From Chryseobacterium soldanellicola (GTDB taxonomy: Bacteria; Bacteroidota; Bacteroidia; Flavobacteriales; Weeksellaceae): a DNA stretch of 64,000 nt. The stretch is taken from contig NZ_FNKL01000003.1 of NCBI RefSeq assembly GCF_900100115.1, positions 953,608 to 1,017,607 of the forward strand, read 5' to 3'. The notes beneath the pieces are model-generated. The model saw only the letters and a program-made list of their open reading frames with translations. It ran no database searches and was not told the DNA's origin. Both the position numbers and the translations under genes were made by a program. Shown one piece after another: positions 53,325-62,259 of this stretch. How positions within the stretch are numbered: position 1 is the stretch's first letter; the number at the start of each line of letters is the position of its first letter.

Positions 53325-54554
53325 ATGAAGAAGCTGGAAAAATCAAAATTAATCGGAGATAAAACAGTTCAAATCAGCGGTTCGAAAAGCATTTCGAATC
53401 GTTTGTTGATTTTAGAAAGTCTGTTTTCAACTCTAAAAATCGGAAACCTGTCCAATTCCCAGGACACACAATTATTAAAAAAAGCACTCTCCGAAGACAC
53501 GGAAATTGTAGACATACATCATGCAGGAACAGCAATGCGTTTTCTTACATCATACTATTCGATTTTTGAAGGAAAAACTACAATTCTTACAGGCTCAAAA
53601 AGAATGAAAGAAAGACCGGTGAAAAATTTGGTAACCGCTCTTCAGGACTTAGGTGTTGAAATTGAATATCTTGAAAATGAAGGTTTTCCACCTTTAAAAA
53701 TTACAGGAAAAAAAATCACTCAAACTCAGGTTAATGTTCCGGCTAATATTTCAAGCCAGTTTATTACTTCACTTTTGCTGATCGCAGGAAAATTAAAAAA
53801 CGGACTGAAAATCAATCTTGTGGGCGAAGTCACTTCAAGATCTTACATTGAAATGACGTTGGATATTTTAACCAAATTAGGAATTAAAAACAGCTTTGTT
53901 GACAATACGATAAAAGTAGGATCATTTATTTTGAATAGTGAATCGTCAATTGTGAATTATGAAGTCGAAAGCGACTGGAGCTCAGCATCTTACTTCTATT
54001 CAATTTGTGCATTAGGAAGAGAAACCATTCACTTAAAAAGTTTTTATAAAGAATCAACTCAGGGAGATTCTGCGATTGCAAAAATTTATGAAGAGTTTTT
54101 TGGAATTAAAACAACTTTCTCAGAAGACGAACATAAAATAACACTACAACCCGATCCGAACTTCTCATTTCCTGAAAAAATCATTTTGGACATGAATAAT
54201 TGTCCGGATATCGCACAAACGCTTTGTGTAACAGCAGCAGCATTGAAAATTCCATTTGAGATTTCCGGTCTGGGAACTTTAAAAGTGAAAGAAACCGACA
54301 GACTTTTAGCCTTACATAATGAATTGAAAAAACTCGGAACAGAGACTGAAATTACAGATTTTACAATCAATTCTGTCAATTTTAATCAACCTGAAGAAAA
54401 TATTTCAATCAAAACATATCAGGATCACAGAATGGCAATGAGTTTTGCACCATTCTGCCTGATCAAAGAATTAATTATTGAAGACGAAGACGTCGTAGAA
54501 AAGTCTTATCCGATGTTTTGGGAGGATCTTTCAGAGATTTTAAACACCATTTAA
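53325..54554 (+). CDS. aroA: 3-phosphoshikimate 1-carboxyvinyltransferase (EPSP synthase)
   Basis: 409 residues from ATG 53325; the in-frame TTG at 53301 lies in the repeat tract. Substrate-binding blocks are ISGSKSISNRLLILE (about 17-31), HHAGTAMRFLTSYYS, and the late signature VKETDRLLALHNELKKLG followed by QDHRMAMSFAP. It joins PEP to shikimate-3-phosphate in aromatic amino acid synthesis. Length is slightly short but complete. No other shikimate genes are nearby. The following gene starts immediately after its stop. Confidence 0.95.
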   Translation: MKKLEKSKLIGDKTVQISGSKSISNRLLILESLFSTLKIGNLSNSQDTQLLKKALSEDTEIVDIHHAGTAMRFLTSYYSIFEGKTTILTGSKRMKERPVKNLVTALQDLGVEIEYLENEGFPPLKITGKKITQTQVNVPANISSQFITSLLLIAGKLKNGLKINLVGEVTSRSYIEMTLDILTKLGIKNSFVDNTIKVGSFILNSESSIVNYEVESDWSSASYFYSICALGRETIHLKSFYKESTQGDSAIAKIYEEFFGIKTTFSEDEHKITLQPDPNFSFPEKIILDMNNCPDIAQTLCVTAAALKIPFEISGLGTLKVKETDRLLALHNELKKLGTETEITDFTINSVNFNQPEENISIKTYQDHRMAMSFAPFCLIKELIIEDEDVVEKSYPMFWEDLSEILNTI

Positions 54555-55229
54555 ATGAAAAATTTCTTTTCTTTTTTTGTCATCATCTTTTTTCCAGTTT
54601 TTCACGCCCAGGAATTGAAAAATTTTGTGGTTCCGAAAGGGTACACAAAAATTGCGGAAACAAAAGGAGATCTCGATAAAGACGGAAAAGACGAAATAGT
54701 ATTGGTTTTTAATACTGATAAAAAAGTTAAGTCTGATTTTAATAACGGTTATCAGAGAGAATTTTTCATCCTTAAAAATAATAATGGAAAACTGCAAATC
54801 TGGCGAAAAAACTCAACCGTAATTTTCGCCTCCGAAACTGGCTTTTATCCTGAATACAATCCCATTCCTGATGTTAAAATAAAGAATGGCTGTATTATTA
54901 TTTCGCAGAAATTTAACACCAACTCAAGACACACACAGGCTTACATACATACTTTTCGGTTTCAGAATGGTGATTTCTATCTGATCGGTTCTGTCAGCAC
55001 ATTTGATGATACTTGCGAATTTAATATGCTGAATGAAATCAATTTTTCAACCGGAAAAGCTATTGTTAACGAAAATTATTCATCATGCGACGAAGAAGAA
55101 AAAAATATTCCAAAAGATTATCACAAAGAATTCATCCATAAACTCAGTTCTCTTGTAAAAATGAATAATTTTACACCCGGAGAAAATTCATTTAAAATTC
55201 CTAATTCAGATAAATATTTTAATTACTAA
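54555..55229 (+). CDS. Secreted protein with an FG-GAP/EF-hand-like calcium loop
   Basis: 224 residues with a signal peptide (MKNFFSFFVIIFFPVFHAQ). GDLDKDGKDEIVLVF (about 38-52) is the D-x-D-x-D-G loop found in VCBS/FG-GAP and dockerin-like repeats. The rest is beta-rich with three Cys (NGCIIISQ, DDTCEFN, SSCDEEE). No further domain recognised. It begins directly at the end of aroA (0-bp spacing) and its stop overlaps the SDR start, so the three are one transcript; the grouping appears incidental. Confidence 0.7.
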   Translation: MKNFFSFFVIIFFPVFHAQELKNFVVPKGYTKIAETKGDLDKDGKDEIVLVFNTDKKVKSDFNNGYQREFFILKNNNGKLQIWRKNSTVIFASETGFYPEYNPIPDVKIKNGCIIISQKFNTNSRHTQAYIHTFRFQNGDFYLIGSVSTFDDTCEFNMLNEINFSTGKAIVNENYSSCDEEEKNIPKDYHKEFIHKLSSLVKMNNFTPGENSFKIPNSDKYFNY

Positions 55230-56023
55230 TGTCAAAAACTATAATCATCACAGGAACTTCATCGGGAATAGGCTTCGTTTTAGCGGAATATTTCGGAAAG
55301 AAAGGCCATAAAGTCTACGGTTTAAGCAGAAAGCACACTGAAAGCGCATATTTTAAATCAATTCCGACAGATGTTACGGATAATAATGCCGTACAAAATG
55401 CCATCGCCGAGGTTTTAAAAACTGAAACAAAAATCGATGTCCTGATCAACAATGCCGGAATGGGAATGGTAGGCGCTGTAGAAGATTCTACGAAAGAAGA
55501 TATTTTAAAATTATTCAACCTGAATTTGGTGGGAGCCGTTCAAATGATGAGCGCTGTTTTGCCTAAAATGCGTGAACATAAATTCGGGCAAATCATCAAT
55601 GTTTCCAGTATTGGAAGTGAGATGGGATTACCTTTCCGTGGGTTTTATTCTGCGTCAAAATCTGCTTTAGACAAAGTAACTGAGGCGATGAGATATGAAG
55701 TTTATCCCTGGAACATCAATGTTTGTTCGCTTCATTTGGGTGATATCAAAACGAATATTGCAGAAAACAGGGTAAGAACAAAAGTTTCCGAGCCTTACGC
55801 AACTGTTTTCGATAAAGTTTATGCTTTGATGAATTCTCATGTAGGCGAAGGAACTGAACCTTTGGAAGTTGCAGAATATGTTGATGCACTTTTAAACAAA
55901 AATAAATGGAAAGCCCATTATTATTTTGGTAAATTCGGGCAGAAAATCGGAGTTCCGTTGAAATGGATTCTTCCGCAGGGAACTTATGAAAATTTAATGA
56001 AAAAGTATAATAAACTGGCTTAG
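55229..56023 (+). CDS. SDR family NAD(P)-dependent oxidoreductase
   Basis: 264 residues, classical short-chain dehydrogenase. TGTSSGIGFVLAEYF (8-22) is the TGxxxGxG cofactor motif, NNAGMGMVGAVED the NNAG block, INVSSIGSEMG the catalytic Ser region and YSASKSALDKV (Y-x-x-x-K) the catalytic Tyr/Lys. No acidic residue at the end of beta-2 (GLSRKH follows), so NADP(H) is likely. Substrate unknown. Terminal gene of the aroA run; a large palindrome follows and may end transcription. Confidence 0.92.
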   Translation: MSKTIIITGTSSGIGFVLAEYFGKKGHKVYGLSRKHTESAYFKSIPTDVTDNNAVQNAIAEVLKTETKIDVLINNAGMGMVGAVEDSTKEDILKLFNLNLVGAVQMMSAVLPKMREHKFGQIINVSSIGSEMGLPFRGFYSASKSALDKVTEAMRYEVYPWNINVCSLHLGDIKTNIAENRVRTKVSEPYATVFDKVYALMNSHVGEGTEPLEVAEYVDALLNKNKWKAHYYFGKFGQKIGVPLKWILPQGTYENLMKKYNKLA

Positions 56024-56076
56024 TTTCAGTTATTAAAACAAATTTTAATTATATAAATATTTAAATGTAAAAATTC

Positions 56077-56166
56077 AAAGATGCTTCGACTCCGCTCAGC
56101 ATGACAACGTTACAAAATGACACTTAGTATTAGAAATGTCATGCTGAGCGAAGTCGAAGCATCTTT
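56077..56166. repeat. Long palindromic repeat (29-bp arms)
   Basis: Left arm 56077-56105 and right arm 56138-56166 are complementary over 29 bp with one G-T pair, separated by 32 bp. The arm reads GTCATGCTGAGCGAAGTCGA then AGCATCTTT on the inner-to-outer strand. It is the clearest member of the GTCATnCTGA family seen also at 44798, and forms a very stable hairpin. Confidence 0.88.
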
Positions 56167-56205
56167 AATCCGGATAATATCTTAAATGGTTTAACTTAAA
56201 TCGAA

Positions 56206-57810
56206 TTGAAGTTAATTTTAAAAATATTTTTTGTACTGTTTTGCGTTTTTACACAAGCGCAAAAGAAGCAGTATTGGCTTATTGATACCGAAACAAAAGT
56301 CAGGAAAAAAGTAAAAGATTCAACTTCTGCCGTGAAATTTCTGGATTCTCTGGCTCAAAGCAATTATTTTTTCACTCAATTAAAAGAAGTAAAAGTAAAG
56401 GGAGACAGCACGGAAATTTTCTACGATAAAGGAAAAAATTATAACGAAACTTATGTTGACCTTTCCGATTCTTTAACTTTAAAATTAAAATCGAAGAAAG
56501 ATTTTTTTACTAAAAATTTAGATTCCACAAAAAAAAGCATCAACAAAAAATATATTGATGACGGCTTTGCCTTCAGCAGAATAAAATCCAAATATAAAGG
56601 TCAGAAAAACGGTTATCCGATTGTAGAGCTTGACATCAATAAGAATGATAAAAGAACGATCGACGGTTTTGTTGTAAAAGGGTATTCAAGAGTTCCGAAG
56701 AGGTTTATGAAAAATCTTGAAAAGGAATTTAAAGGAAAAACTTACGACGAAAAGAATCTTATTGCCATCAACAAAAATTTTCAAAGCCATCAGTTTGTAA
56801 CGTTGGAACGGCCTCCGCAAACCTTATTTACGAAAGATTCCACGAGTATTTATCTTTTCATGGAAAAGAAAAAGACGAATACTTTCGACGGAGTGATCGG
56901 TTTTGGAAATGATAAAACAGATAAATTTACTTTAAACGGAACCCTGAATGTTAATTTCAGGAATATGTTCAACGGCTTTGAAACGGTGAATTTATATTGG
57001 CAGAGAAACCCCGATAAAGGTCAGAATTTTGATCTGCAAACCGATATTCCCTATCTTTTTAAATCAAATGTAGGTTTGAATATGAAAGTCAATATATTCA
57101 GACAGGATTCTACTTTTGCGAATGTAAAAGCCCTTCCTGCCTTATATTATCACATGAACAGCCGGAATAAAATCGGTCTTCGAGGGACTTTCGAAAGCTC
57201 AAGTATTATTGATACATTATACGTCCAGGGGAAAGATTACAACAAAAAAGGAATTGGAGTCTGGTTTGAGATGATAGAACCTACCGATGTTGATCTTTTC
57301 CTTTACAAAACAAAAATCACTGCCGGATACGATTATCTGACAACAACGTACACCAAAGACAATATTAAAGCCCCTCAAAACCAGTTTTACTTTTTTGGGG
57401 AACATAATTATCATATTAATGGAAATCATTTTCTGAACTTAAAAGCGGAAGGTGCCATGATGGATTCTAAGATTGAATTTTCTGCCAACGAATTATACCG
57501 TTTCGGAGGCTGGAATTCTATGCGGGGTTTCAATGAAAATTCCCTCGCCGCCGATTTTTATTACTATGGAAGTTTGGAATATCGGTATTTAATTGGAAAT
57601 CAAGCCTTTTTTGATGTCTTCGGACAGTACGGACAGCTCAATAATAAATCGTTGAATGTAAAACCTAAGCTCTACAGTGTTGGGCTCGGCTTCAACTTTT
57701 TTATTCCGATCGGGCTGATGAGTTTCCAGCTTTCGAATGGTAATGAATTTGGAAATCCTTTTAAGTTTAATGACATCAAAATCCATTGGGGAATTTTGAG
57801 CAGGTTTTAA
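56206..57810 (+). CDS. Omp85-family outer-membrane protein (POTRA plus barrel)
   Basis: 534 residues. The start is a TTG at 56206: no in-frame ATG lies between the upstream stop and the first internal Met, and the signal peptide (KLILKIFFVLFCVFTQAQ) begins at once. A POTRA-like domain is seen near 130-220 (DINKNDKRTIDGFVVKGYSR, then FMKNLEKEFKGKTYDEKNL). The barrel carries GWNSMRGFNENSLAADFYYY near 430-460, matching the RGF motif of BamA/TpsB-type proteins. Length fits a small Omp85 protein with one or two POTRA domains. It probably inserts or exports outer-membrane proteins or lipoproteins. It lies upstream of the surface locus at 58-63 kb but is separated from it by a terminator. Confidence 0.8.
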   Translation: MKLILKIFFVLFCVFTQAQKKQYWLIDTETKVRKKVKDSTSAVKFLDSLAQSNYFFTQLKEVKVKGDSTEIFYDKGKNYNETYVDLSDSLTLKLKSKKDFFTKNLDSTKKSINKKYIDDGFAFSRIKSKYKGQKNGYPIVELDINKNDKRTIDGFVVKGYSRVPKRFMKNLEKEFKGKTYDEKNLIAINKNFQSHQFVTLERPPQTLFTKDSTSIYLFMEKKKTNTFDGVIGFGNDKTDKFTLNGTLNVNFRNMFNGFETVNLYWQRNPDKGQNFDLQTDIPYLFKSNVGLNMKVNIFRQDSTFANVKALPALYYHMNSRNKIGLRGTFESSSIIDTLYVQGKDYNKKGIGVWFEMIEPTDVDLFLYKTKITAGYDYLTTTYTKDNIKAPQNQFYFFGEHNYHINGNHFLNLKAEGAMMDSKIEFSANELYRFGGWNSMRGFNENSLAADFYYYGSLEYRYLIGNQAFFDVFGQYGQLNNKSLNVKPKLYSVGLGFNFFIPIGLMSFQLSNGNEFGNPFKFNDIKIHWGILSRF

Positions 57811-57834
57811 AATTAATACAAACAATATTTAATT

Positions 57835-57870
57835 AAAAGTCTTATGCAAACTGCGTAAGGCTTTTATTTT
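57835..57870 (+). terminator. Terminator of the Omp85-like gene
   Basis: Stem AAAAGTCTTATGC / GCGTAAGGCTTTT (57835-57847, 57853-57865, with G-T pairs) followed by ATTTT. Confidence 0.8.
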
Positions 57871-58046
57871 ACACTTGATTTTAGTCATAAATTTTTAAAA
57901 TAAACTTTAATAATTTGCACCGAATTTAAATTTTATATCAATATTAAAATGTTGGTAATGAATTAACAAGCATATAAATAAATCATAAAAATATTTCATA
58001 CATTGATGAATTTTATTAACTTCACCTAACCAAATTATAAAATACC

Positions 58047-58619
58047 ATGAAAAATTTGAAATTAACATTAGCTTTATCTTTAGTTACTTTCGGAATTGCC
58101 GCAAATGCTCAAGATACAAACACAGACAACCACACAATCGGGATTACCATCCCCGAAGTAGCACTGGTAGATATTGAGCCTGCTGCCAGTAAAAACATCA
58201 CTTTAGGCTTTACAGCTCCTACAGAAGCAGGATTACCGATCACCCCAACAGGAACGAACAATACGCTTTGGCTGAATTATTCATCCATAAAATCAGTTAC
58301 TGACGCTACAAGAAATGTTTCTGTAAGATTAAATGCCTTAATTCCCGGGATTGACATCAGAGTAACTGCCGCAACTGCAACAGGTGCCGGTGGAGGAACT
58401 TTGGGTACACCTTCAGCTCAGCTGACGTTAAGTGCTGCAGATCAAACAATTATTTCAGGAATCGGAAGCGCTTATACAGGAGACGGTGCCAACAACGGTC
58501 ATAATCTTACCTATGCATTAGCTCCCGGAAGTGGCGCAGGTACAATTGCAGCGTATGCAGATCTTCAAGCTACAACTGCAGCTGTCGCGACTGTAACCTA
58601 TACGATTTCAGATAATTAA
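58047..58619 (+). CDS. Small secreted beta-rich protein, candidate major fibre subunit
   Basis: 190 residues, signal peptide MKNLKLTLALSLVTFGIAANAQ. The mature part is Thr/Ala/Gly/Asn-rich and beta-predicted: EVALVDIEPA, NITLGFTAPTEAG, NVSVRLNALIPGIDIRV, GGGTLGTPSAQLTL, TIISGIGSAYTG, NNGHNLTYAL, ending AAVATVTYTISDN. The protein at 62256 shares these blocks in the same order. The end resembles the closing strand of spore-coat-U-like pilins, but no family match was confirmed. First gene of the surface locus; a hairpin separates it from the rest. Confidence 0.78.
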   Translation: MKNLKLTLALSLVTFGIAANAQDTNTDNHTIGITIPEVALVDIEPAASKNITLGFTAPTEAGLPITPTGTNNTLWLNYSSIKSVTDATRNVSVRLNALIPGIDIRVTAATATGAGGGTLGTPSAQLTLSAADQTIISGIGSAYTGDGANNGHNLTYALAPGSGAGTIAAYADLQATTAAVATVTYTISDN

Positions 58620-58641
58620 TCACTGAAATTTCAACTTTTAT

Positions 58642-58670
58642 AAGAAGAAACCGCCTGTCTGTTTCTTCTT
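58642..58670 (+). terminator. Leaky terminator or mRNA-stabilising hairpin after the first subunit gene
   Basis: Perfect 10-bp stem AAGAAGAAAC / GTTTCTTCTT (58642-58651, 58661-58670) with a 9-nt loop, but no clean T run after it. In pilus operons such hairpins allow more major subunit than assembly proteins to be made. Confidence 0.6.
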
Positions 58671-58715
58671 GGATCTTTATTGCCGTTATTTTTAACACCG
58701 AAACTTTACATTAAA

Positions 58716-59516
58716 ATGATAAAGCGCTTTTTCTATTGTTTAATCCTGATTTTGTTTTTTGGATTTTTAAGGGCTAATATTGTTGTGCTTAATGGGCTTA
58801 CCCACAATTATAAAGTAGAAAACGGACAAGTTTATAAAGGAAAAATTGCCGTGGAAAACACAGATAACAAGCCCCAAAACGTGAAAATATTTTTGCAGGA
58901 TTTTACCTATCTGGCAGATGGCTCTATTAGTTATACAGCTCCTAACAGCAACGATAAAACCAATGCCGGCTGGATAAAATTAAATACCAATCTCGTTACT
59001 CTGAAGGCGAAGGAAAAAACTGAGATTTATTATGAAATCAAGGTTCCTGATAAAGTTTCTCAGGCGGGAAGCTATTGGAGCGTTATTATTGTAGAGCCGG
59101 TAGAAGATATAAAACCAAACGACAGTAAAGATGGAATTAATATTACATCTGTGATCAGATACGCCATTCAGGTGATTACTGATTATGATTCGGAGAAGGC
59201 AAAACCGGAATTAAAATTTGAAGGAGTAAAAATCGATAAAGAAGACGGAAGACAAATCCTGAAAATTGCAATAGCCAATAACGGAAATCTTTATTGCAAA
59301 ACGATTGCTGCCATTGAGATTTACAACCGTAAGAACGAACAGAAAATCGGAAATTTTACAAGCCAGGCCATGGGATTGCTTCCTAAAACTTCCAAGTCTT
59401 TTTATATCGACATCAGTAAAATGCCACCCGACACTTACAATGCCGTCATCATCGCAACAGATGAAAACGAAAATGCTTTTGCCATCAATGTGGAACTAGA
59501 AATAAAAAATGATTAA
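58716..59516 (+). CDS. Ig-fold periplasmic chaperone-like protein
   Basis: 266 residues from ATG 58716; in-frame TTG at 58680 lies before the signal peptide (MIKRFFYCLILILFFGFLRA). The mature protein looks like two Ig-like domains. The first has YKGKIAVENTDNKPQNVKIFLQ, then GWIKLNTNLVTLKAKEKTEIYYEIKVPDKV.., SYWSVIIVEP, the order seen in PapD-like chaperones and DUF916-type proteins (W..-x-P/N-..-L-x-x-x-E). The second has GRQILKIAIANNGN, IEIYNRKNEQKIG and FYIDISKMPPDTYNAVIIA. It overlaps the next gene by 8 bp. Assigned as chaperone by fold pattern and context, not by a confirmed family hit. Confidence 0.68.
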   Translation: MIKRFFYCLILILFFGFLRANIVVLNGLTHNYKVENGQVYKGKIAVENTDNKPQNVKIFLQDFTYLADGSISYTAPNSNDKTNAGWIKLNTNLVTLKAKEKTEIYYEIKVPDKVSQAGSYWSVIIVEPVEDIKPNDSKDGINITSVIRYAIQVITDYDSEKAKPELKFEGVKIDKEDGRQILKIAIANNGNLYCKTIAAIEIYNRKNEQKIGNFTSQAMGLLPKTSKSFYIDISKMPPDTYNAVIIATDENENAFAINVELEIKND

Positions 59517-62259
59517 AAATTGGGCTTTATATCTTACCATACTATTCCCAGTACTTTTTTTTTCTCAAAACCAACCAAAAGAGTTTGTCAGCAAAAAAGA
59601 TAGTCTACTGCCGGGAACGTCTACTTCTATTTCCTTTACGATAGAAAATAAGACCTCGGAAAGTAAAATTTATAACATCTCCGTCGAAAGTTCAAGCCCG
59701 CATATTACTCCTATTCTTGCCAATGGTGAGCTTAGAATTTCTGCTAATGAGAAGAAAATTTATATTGTCCCGTTAAAAATTGCTAGAGAAACCTCACAAG
59801 GAATTCACACGATCACCCTGCATGGAATTAATAAAAATAATGGTGAAAAATTTATAAAAAATGCTCAAATAGAAATTTCAGGGAGCAGAAAATTATCCGT
59901 CACTTTATTGGATTCTCCGGAATTTATAAAGGCAGGAGAAACCATTAAAGCTTCATTTTTATTAAAAAATAATGGGAATAGTATTGAAAATCTAATCTTA
60001 GAAAGTAAAAATGCTGTTGTAGACCATGATGCGACATTAATTTTACCTCCAGGTGAAACAAAAATAATTACCATTAATAAAAAAACAAATCCTGATCTCG
60101 GCAAAAATGAATATCAAAATTTGAATTTGTCAGTGTATTCCTCTGATAATCCTAAAGACAATCAAACCGTTTACACAAGTGTGAAAATTATTTCTGTTAA
60201 ACCTCTTGAAGACGATATTTACCACCGGTTTCCGGTTGCGGCATCAATTTCTTTTGTAGGAATGCAAAACCGAGGAATTTACAATGATGGTTTTCAGGGT
60301 GAGCTTTACGGAAAAGGAAGTTTAGATAAAGAAAATAAAGGCTTACTAGAATTTCATGCGGTGACAAAAAATCCGGTCGAGTTTAATTCTTTCACACAAT
60401 ATGAGGAGTATTTTGTTAATTATAAAAGAGATCATTTTTTAATTCATTTAGGTGATAAAATGTATTCTTCTTCATTTTTGACGGAATTTGCAAGATATGG
60501 TCGCGGTGCAGAATTGCGGATTGATGCGAAAAAATTAAGTTTCGGAGGTTTTTATAACCATCCAAGATTTTTCCGTGATATTAAAGATGAATTTAATTTT
60601 TATACCAAATTTAAACTCAATAAAGAATCAGAAATTACCGCAGGATATTTATACAAAATTCCGCGAACGGAGGAAATTAATTCTAATTTTAACAATATGA
60701 GATTAGATTCAGATGCTCATTTGCCATATCTCACAGGAAAATTTAAACTGACAAAAAACCTTGATGTTTCGGGAGAAGTTTCCTACAGCAAAACAGAGAA
60801 AATGGACGGAGCTGCTTACATGATCCAAACACAGGCAAGTTTTGAAAAAATAAACGGAAATTTGATGTACATGAGAGCAAGTCCGGAATTTGCAGGATAT
60901 TTTTCCAATACAAGTACATTTAACGGAAATATTCAATACAGGATTATAAAAAAAGTAAGTTTAATCGCTAATTATGTTCAGGATGCGAGAAATTTTCAAA
61001 GAGACACTTTATTTCTGGCGGCACCGTACAGAAAGTTTCTGCAATATGGAATTCAGTACAGATATTTGGAGAATGGCTCGGTGATGCTTTATAATGGTTT
61101 TCAAAAATATCAGGATCGCCTGGAACCCAGACAATTTGATTATTTTGAACGATTTTTTAAAATAAGTGTTGATCAGCAATTAGGAATTTTTCAATTGAAT
61201 TTAGAAGGTCAATTTGGAAAAACAGAAAATTATCTTACAGATTTCAAAGGAAATTCGAGCTTTTATACAGTCAATGTAAGCTTTGAAAAGTTTAAAACAT
61301 CTTTTAATTTATATGGAAGCTATGCCTTAACTTCCCGCTATCAGCAGCAAAATCAGCGACAAATTTATTACGGTGCAAGAATTATGAGCCGTTTTTCCGA
61401 TAAAACTTATTTCAGCCTTTTTTATCAGAATAATTATATGCCTGAAGATTATTTTAAAGACCGGAATCTTTTCGAGCTGGTTTTTCATCAGCAAATTTTC
61501 CCAAATCATGAAGTTGACATTTCAGGACGTTACACTTTACAGCGTGGTGAATTGGGAAATAAGGATTTTATATTTTCTTTACGCTATACTTTACGATTGA
61601 ATATTCCAGTACAGAAAATTGCGGAATACACAACTTTATCAGGAAATATCAAAAATATCGGCGTGAAAAAAGTTGACGGAATTCGTTTGATGCTGGGAAA
61701 TCATTTGTCTGTGACAGACAAATACGGAAATTTTATATTTAAAAATATCATTCCCGGTGAATATTATTTAGAAATCGATCGGTCAACCACTGATATTAAT
61801 GATATTTCGACTATTACATTACCTGCTTCGGTTAATCTGACGAATAAAGAGAATATTTTCAACTTCGGATTGACAAGTGCAGCCAGTATTCAGGGAGAAA
61901 TACAATTTACGGAAGTTGAAAATCAGATCAGCTTTGCACAATTTCAGCCTAAAAAAGATAAAAAGAAAAAAGAAAGCATCGTTGTTGAAGCCACGAATGG
62001 TGAACAAACCTATCGCAAAATAGCAATTGTTGATGAAAAATTTGATTTTACTTATTTACGTCCGGGAGACTGGACGGTTAAAATTTATCGAAACGGACTG
62101 GATAAACGTTATAAAATTTCAATGGATACTTATCAATTGACTTTAAATCCTTCCGAAATAAAAAAAATAACGATCAATATTGTGAAGCAACAATCAGAAA
62201 TTAAATATCAACAGGAAACCATAAAAGTAGGATATAATCAAATAAAAAAACGAAAATGA
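59509..62259 (+). CDS. Large outer-membrane barrel protein, candidate usher/assembly platform
   Basis: 916 residues with a signal peptide (MIKNWALYLTILFPVLFFSQ). Residues about 25-240 are two NEW3/Ig-like domains (ISFTIENKTSESKIYNISV, IKASFLLKNNGNSIENLILE). Residues about 245-700 look like a beta-barrel of paired amphipathic strands rich in Tyr/Phe (ELYGKGSLDKENKGLLEFH, FLIHLGDKMYSSSFLTEFA, YGRGAELRID, YGIQYRYLENGSVMLYNGF). Residues about 710-830 carry carboxypeptidase-regulatory-like domains (LSVTDKYGNFIFKNIIPGEY). Barrel plus plug-like sandwich and the gene context resemble a chaperone-usher platform, but no FimD signature was confirmed. The stop overlaps the next start (ATGA). Confidence 0.7.
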   Translation: MIKNWALYLTILFPVLFFSQNQPKEFVSKKDSLLPGTSTSISFTIENKTSESKIYNISVESSSPHITPILANGELRISANEKKIYIVPLKIARETSQGIHTITLHGINKNNGEKFIKNAQIEISGSRKLSVTLLDSPEFIKAGETIKASFLLKNNGNSIENLILESKNAVVDHDATLILPPGETKIITINKKTNPDLGKNEYQNLNLSVYSSDNPKDNQTVYTSVKIISVKPLEDDIYHRFPVAASISFVGMQNRGIYNDGFQGELYGKGSLDKENKGLLEFHAVTKNPVEFNSFTQYEEYFVNYKRDHFLIHLGDKMYSSSFLTEFARYGRGAELRIDAKKLSFGGFYNHPRFFRDIKDEFNFYTKFKLNKESEITAGYLYKIPRTEEINSNFNNMRLDSDAHLPYLTGKFKLTKNLDVSGEVSYSKTEKMDGAAYMIQTQASFEKINGNLMYMRASPEFAGYFSNTSTFNGNIQYRIIKKVSLIANYVQDARNFQRDTLFLAAPYRKFLQYGIQYRYLENGSVMLYNGFQKYQDRLEPRQFDYFERFFKISVDQQLGIFQLNLEGQFGKTENYLTDFKGNSSFYTVNVSFEKFKTSFNLYGSYALTSRYQQQNQRQIYYGARIMSRFSDKTYFSLFYQNNYMPEDYFKDRNLFELVFHQQIFPNHEVDISGRYTLQRGELGNKDFIFSLRYTLRLNIPVQKIAEYTTLSGNIKNIGVKKVDGIRLMLGNHLSVTDKYGNFIFKNIIPGEYYLEIDRSTTDINDISTITLPASVNLTNKENIFNFGLTSAASIQGEIQFTEVENQISFAQFQPKKDKKKKESIVVEATNGEQTYRKIAIVDEKFDFTYLRPGDWTVKIYRNGLDKRYKISMDTYQLTLNPSEIKKITINIVKQQSEIKYQQETIKVGYNQIKKRK

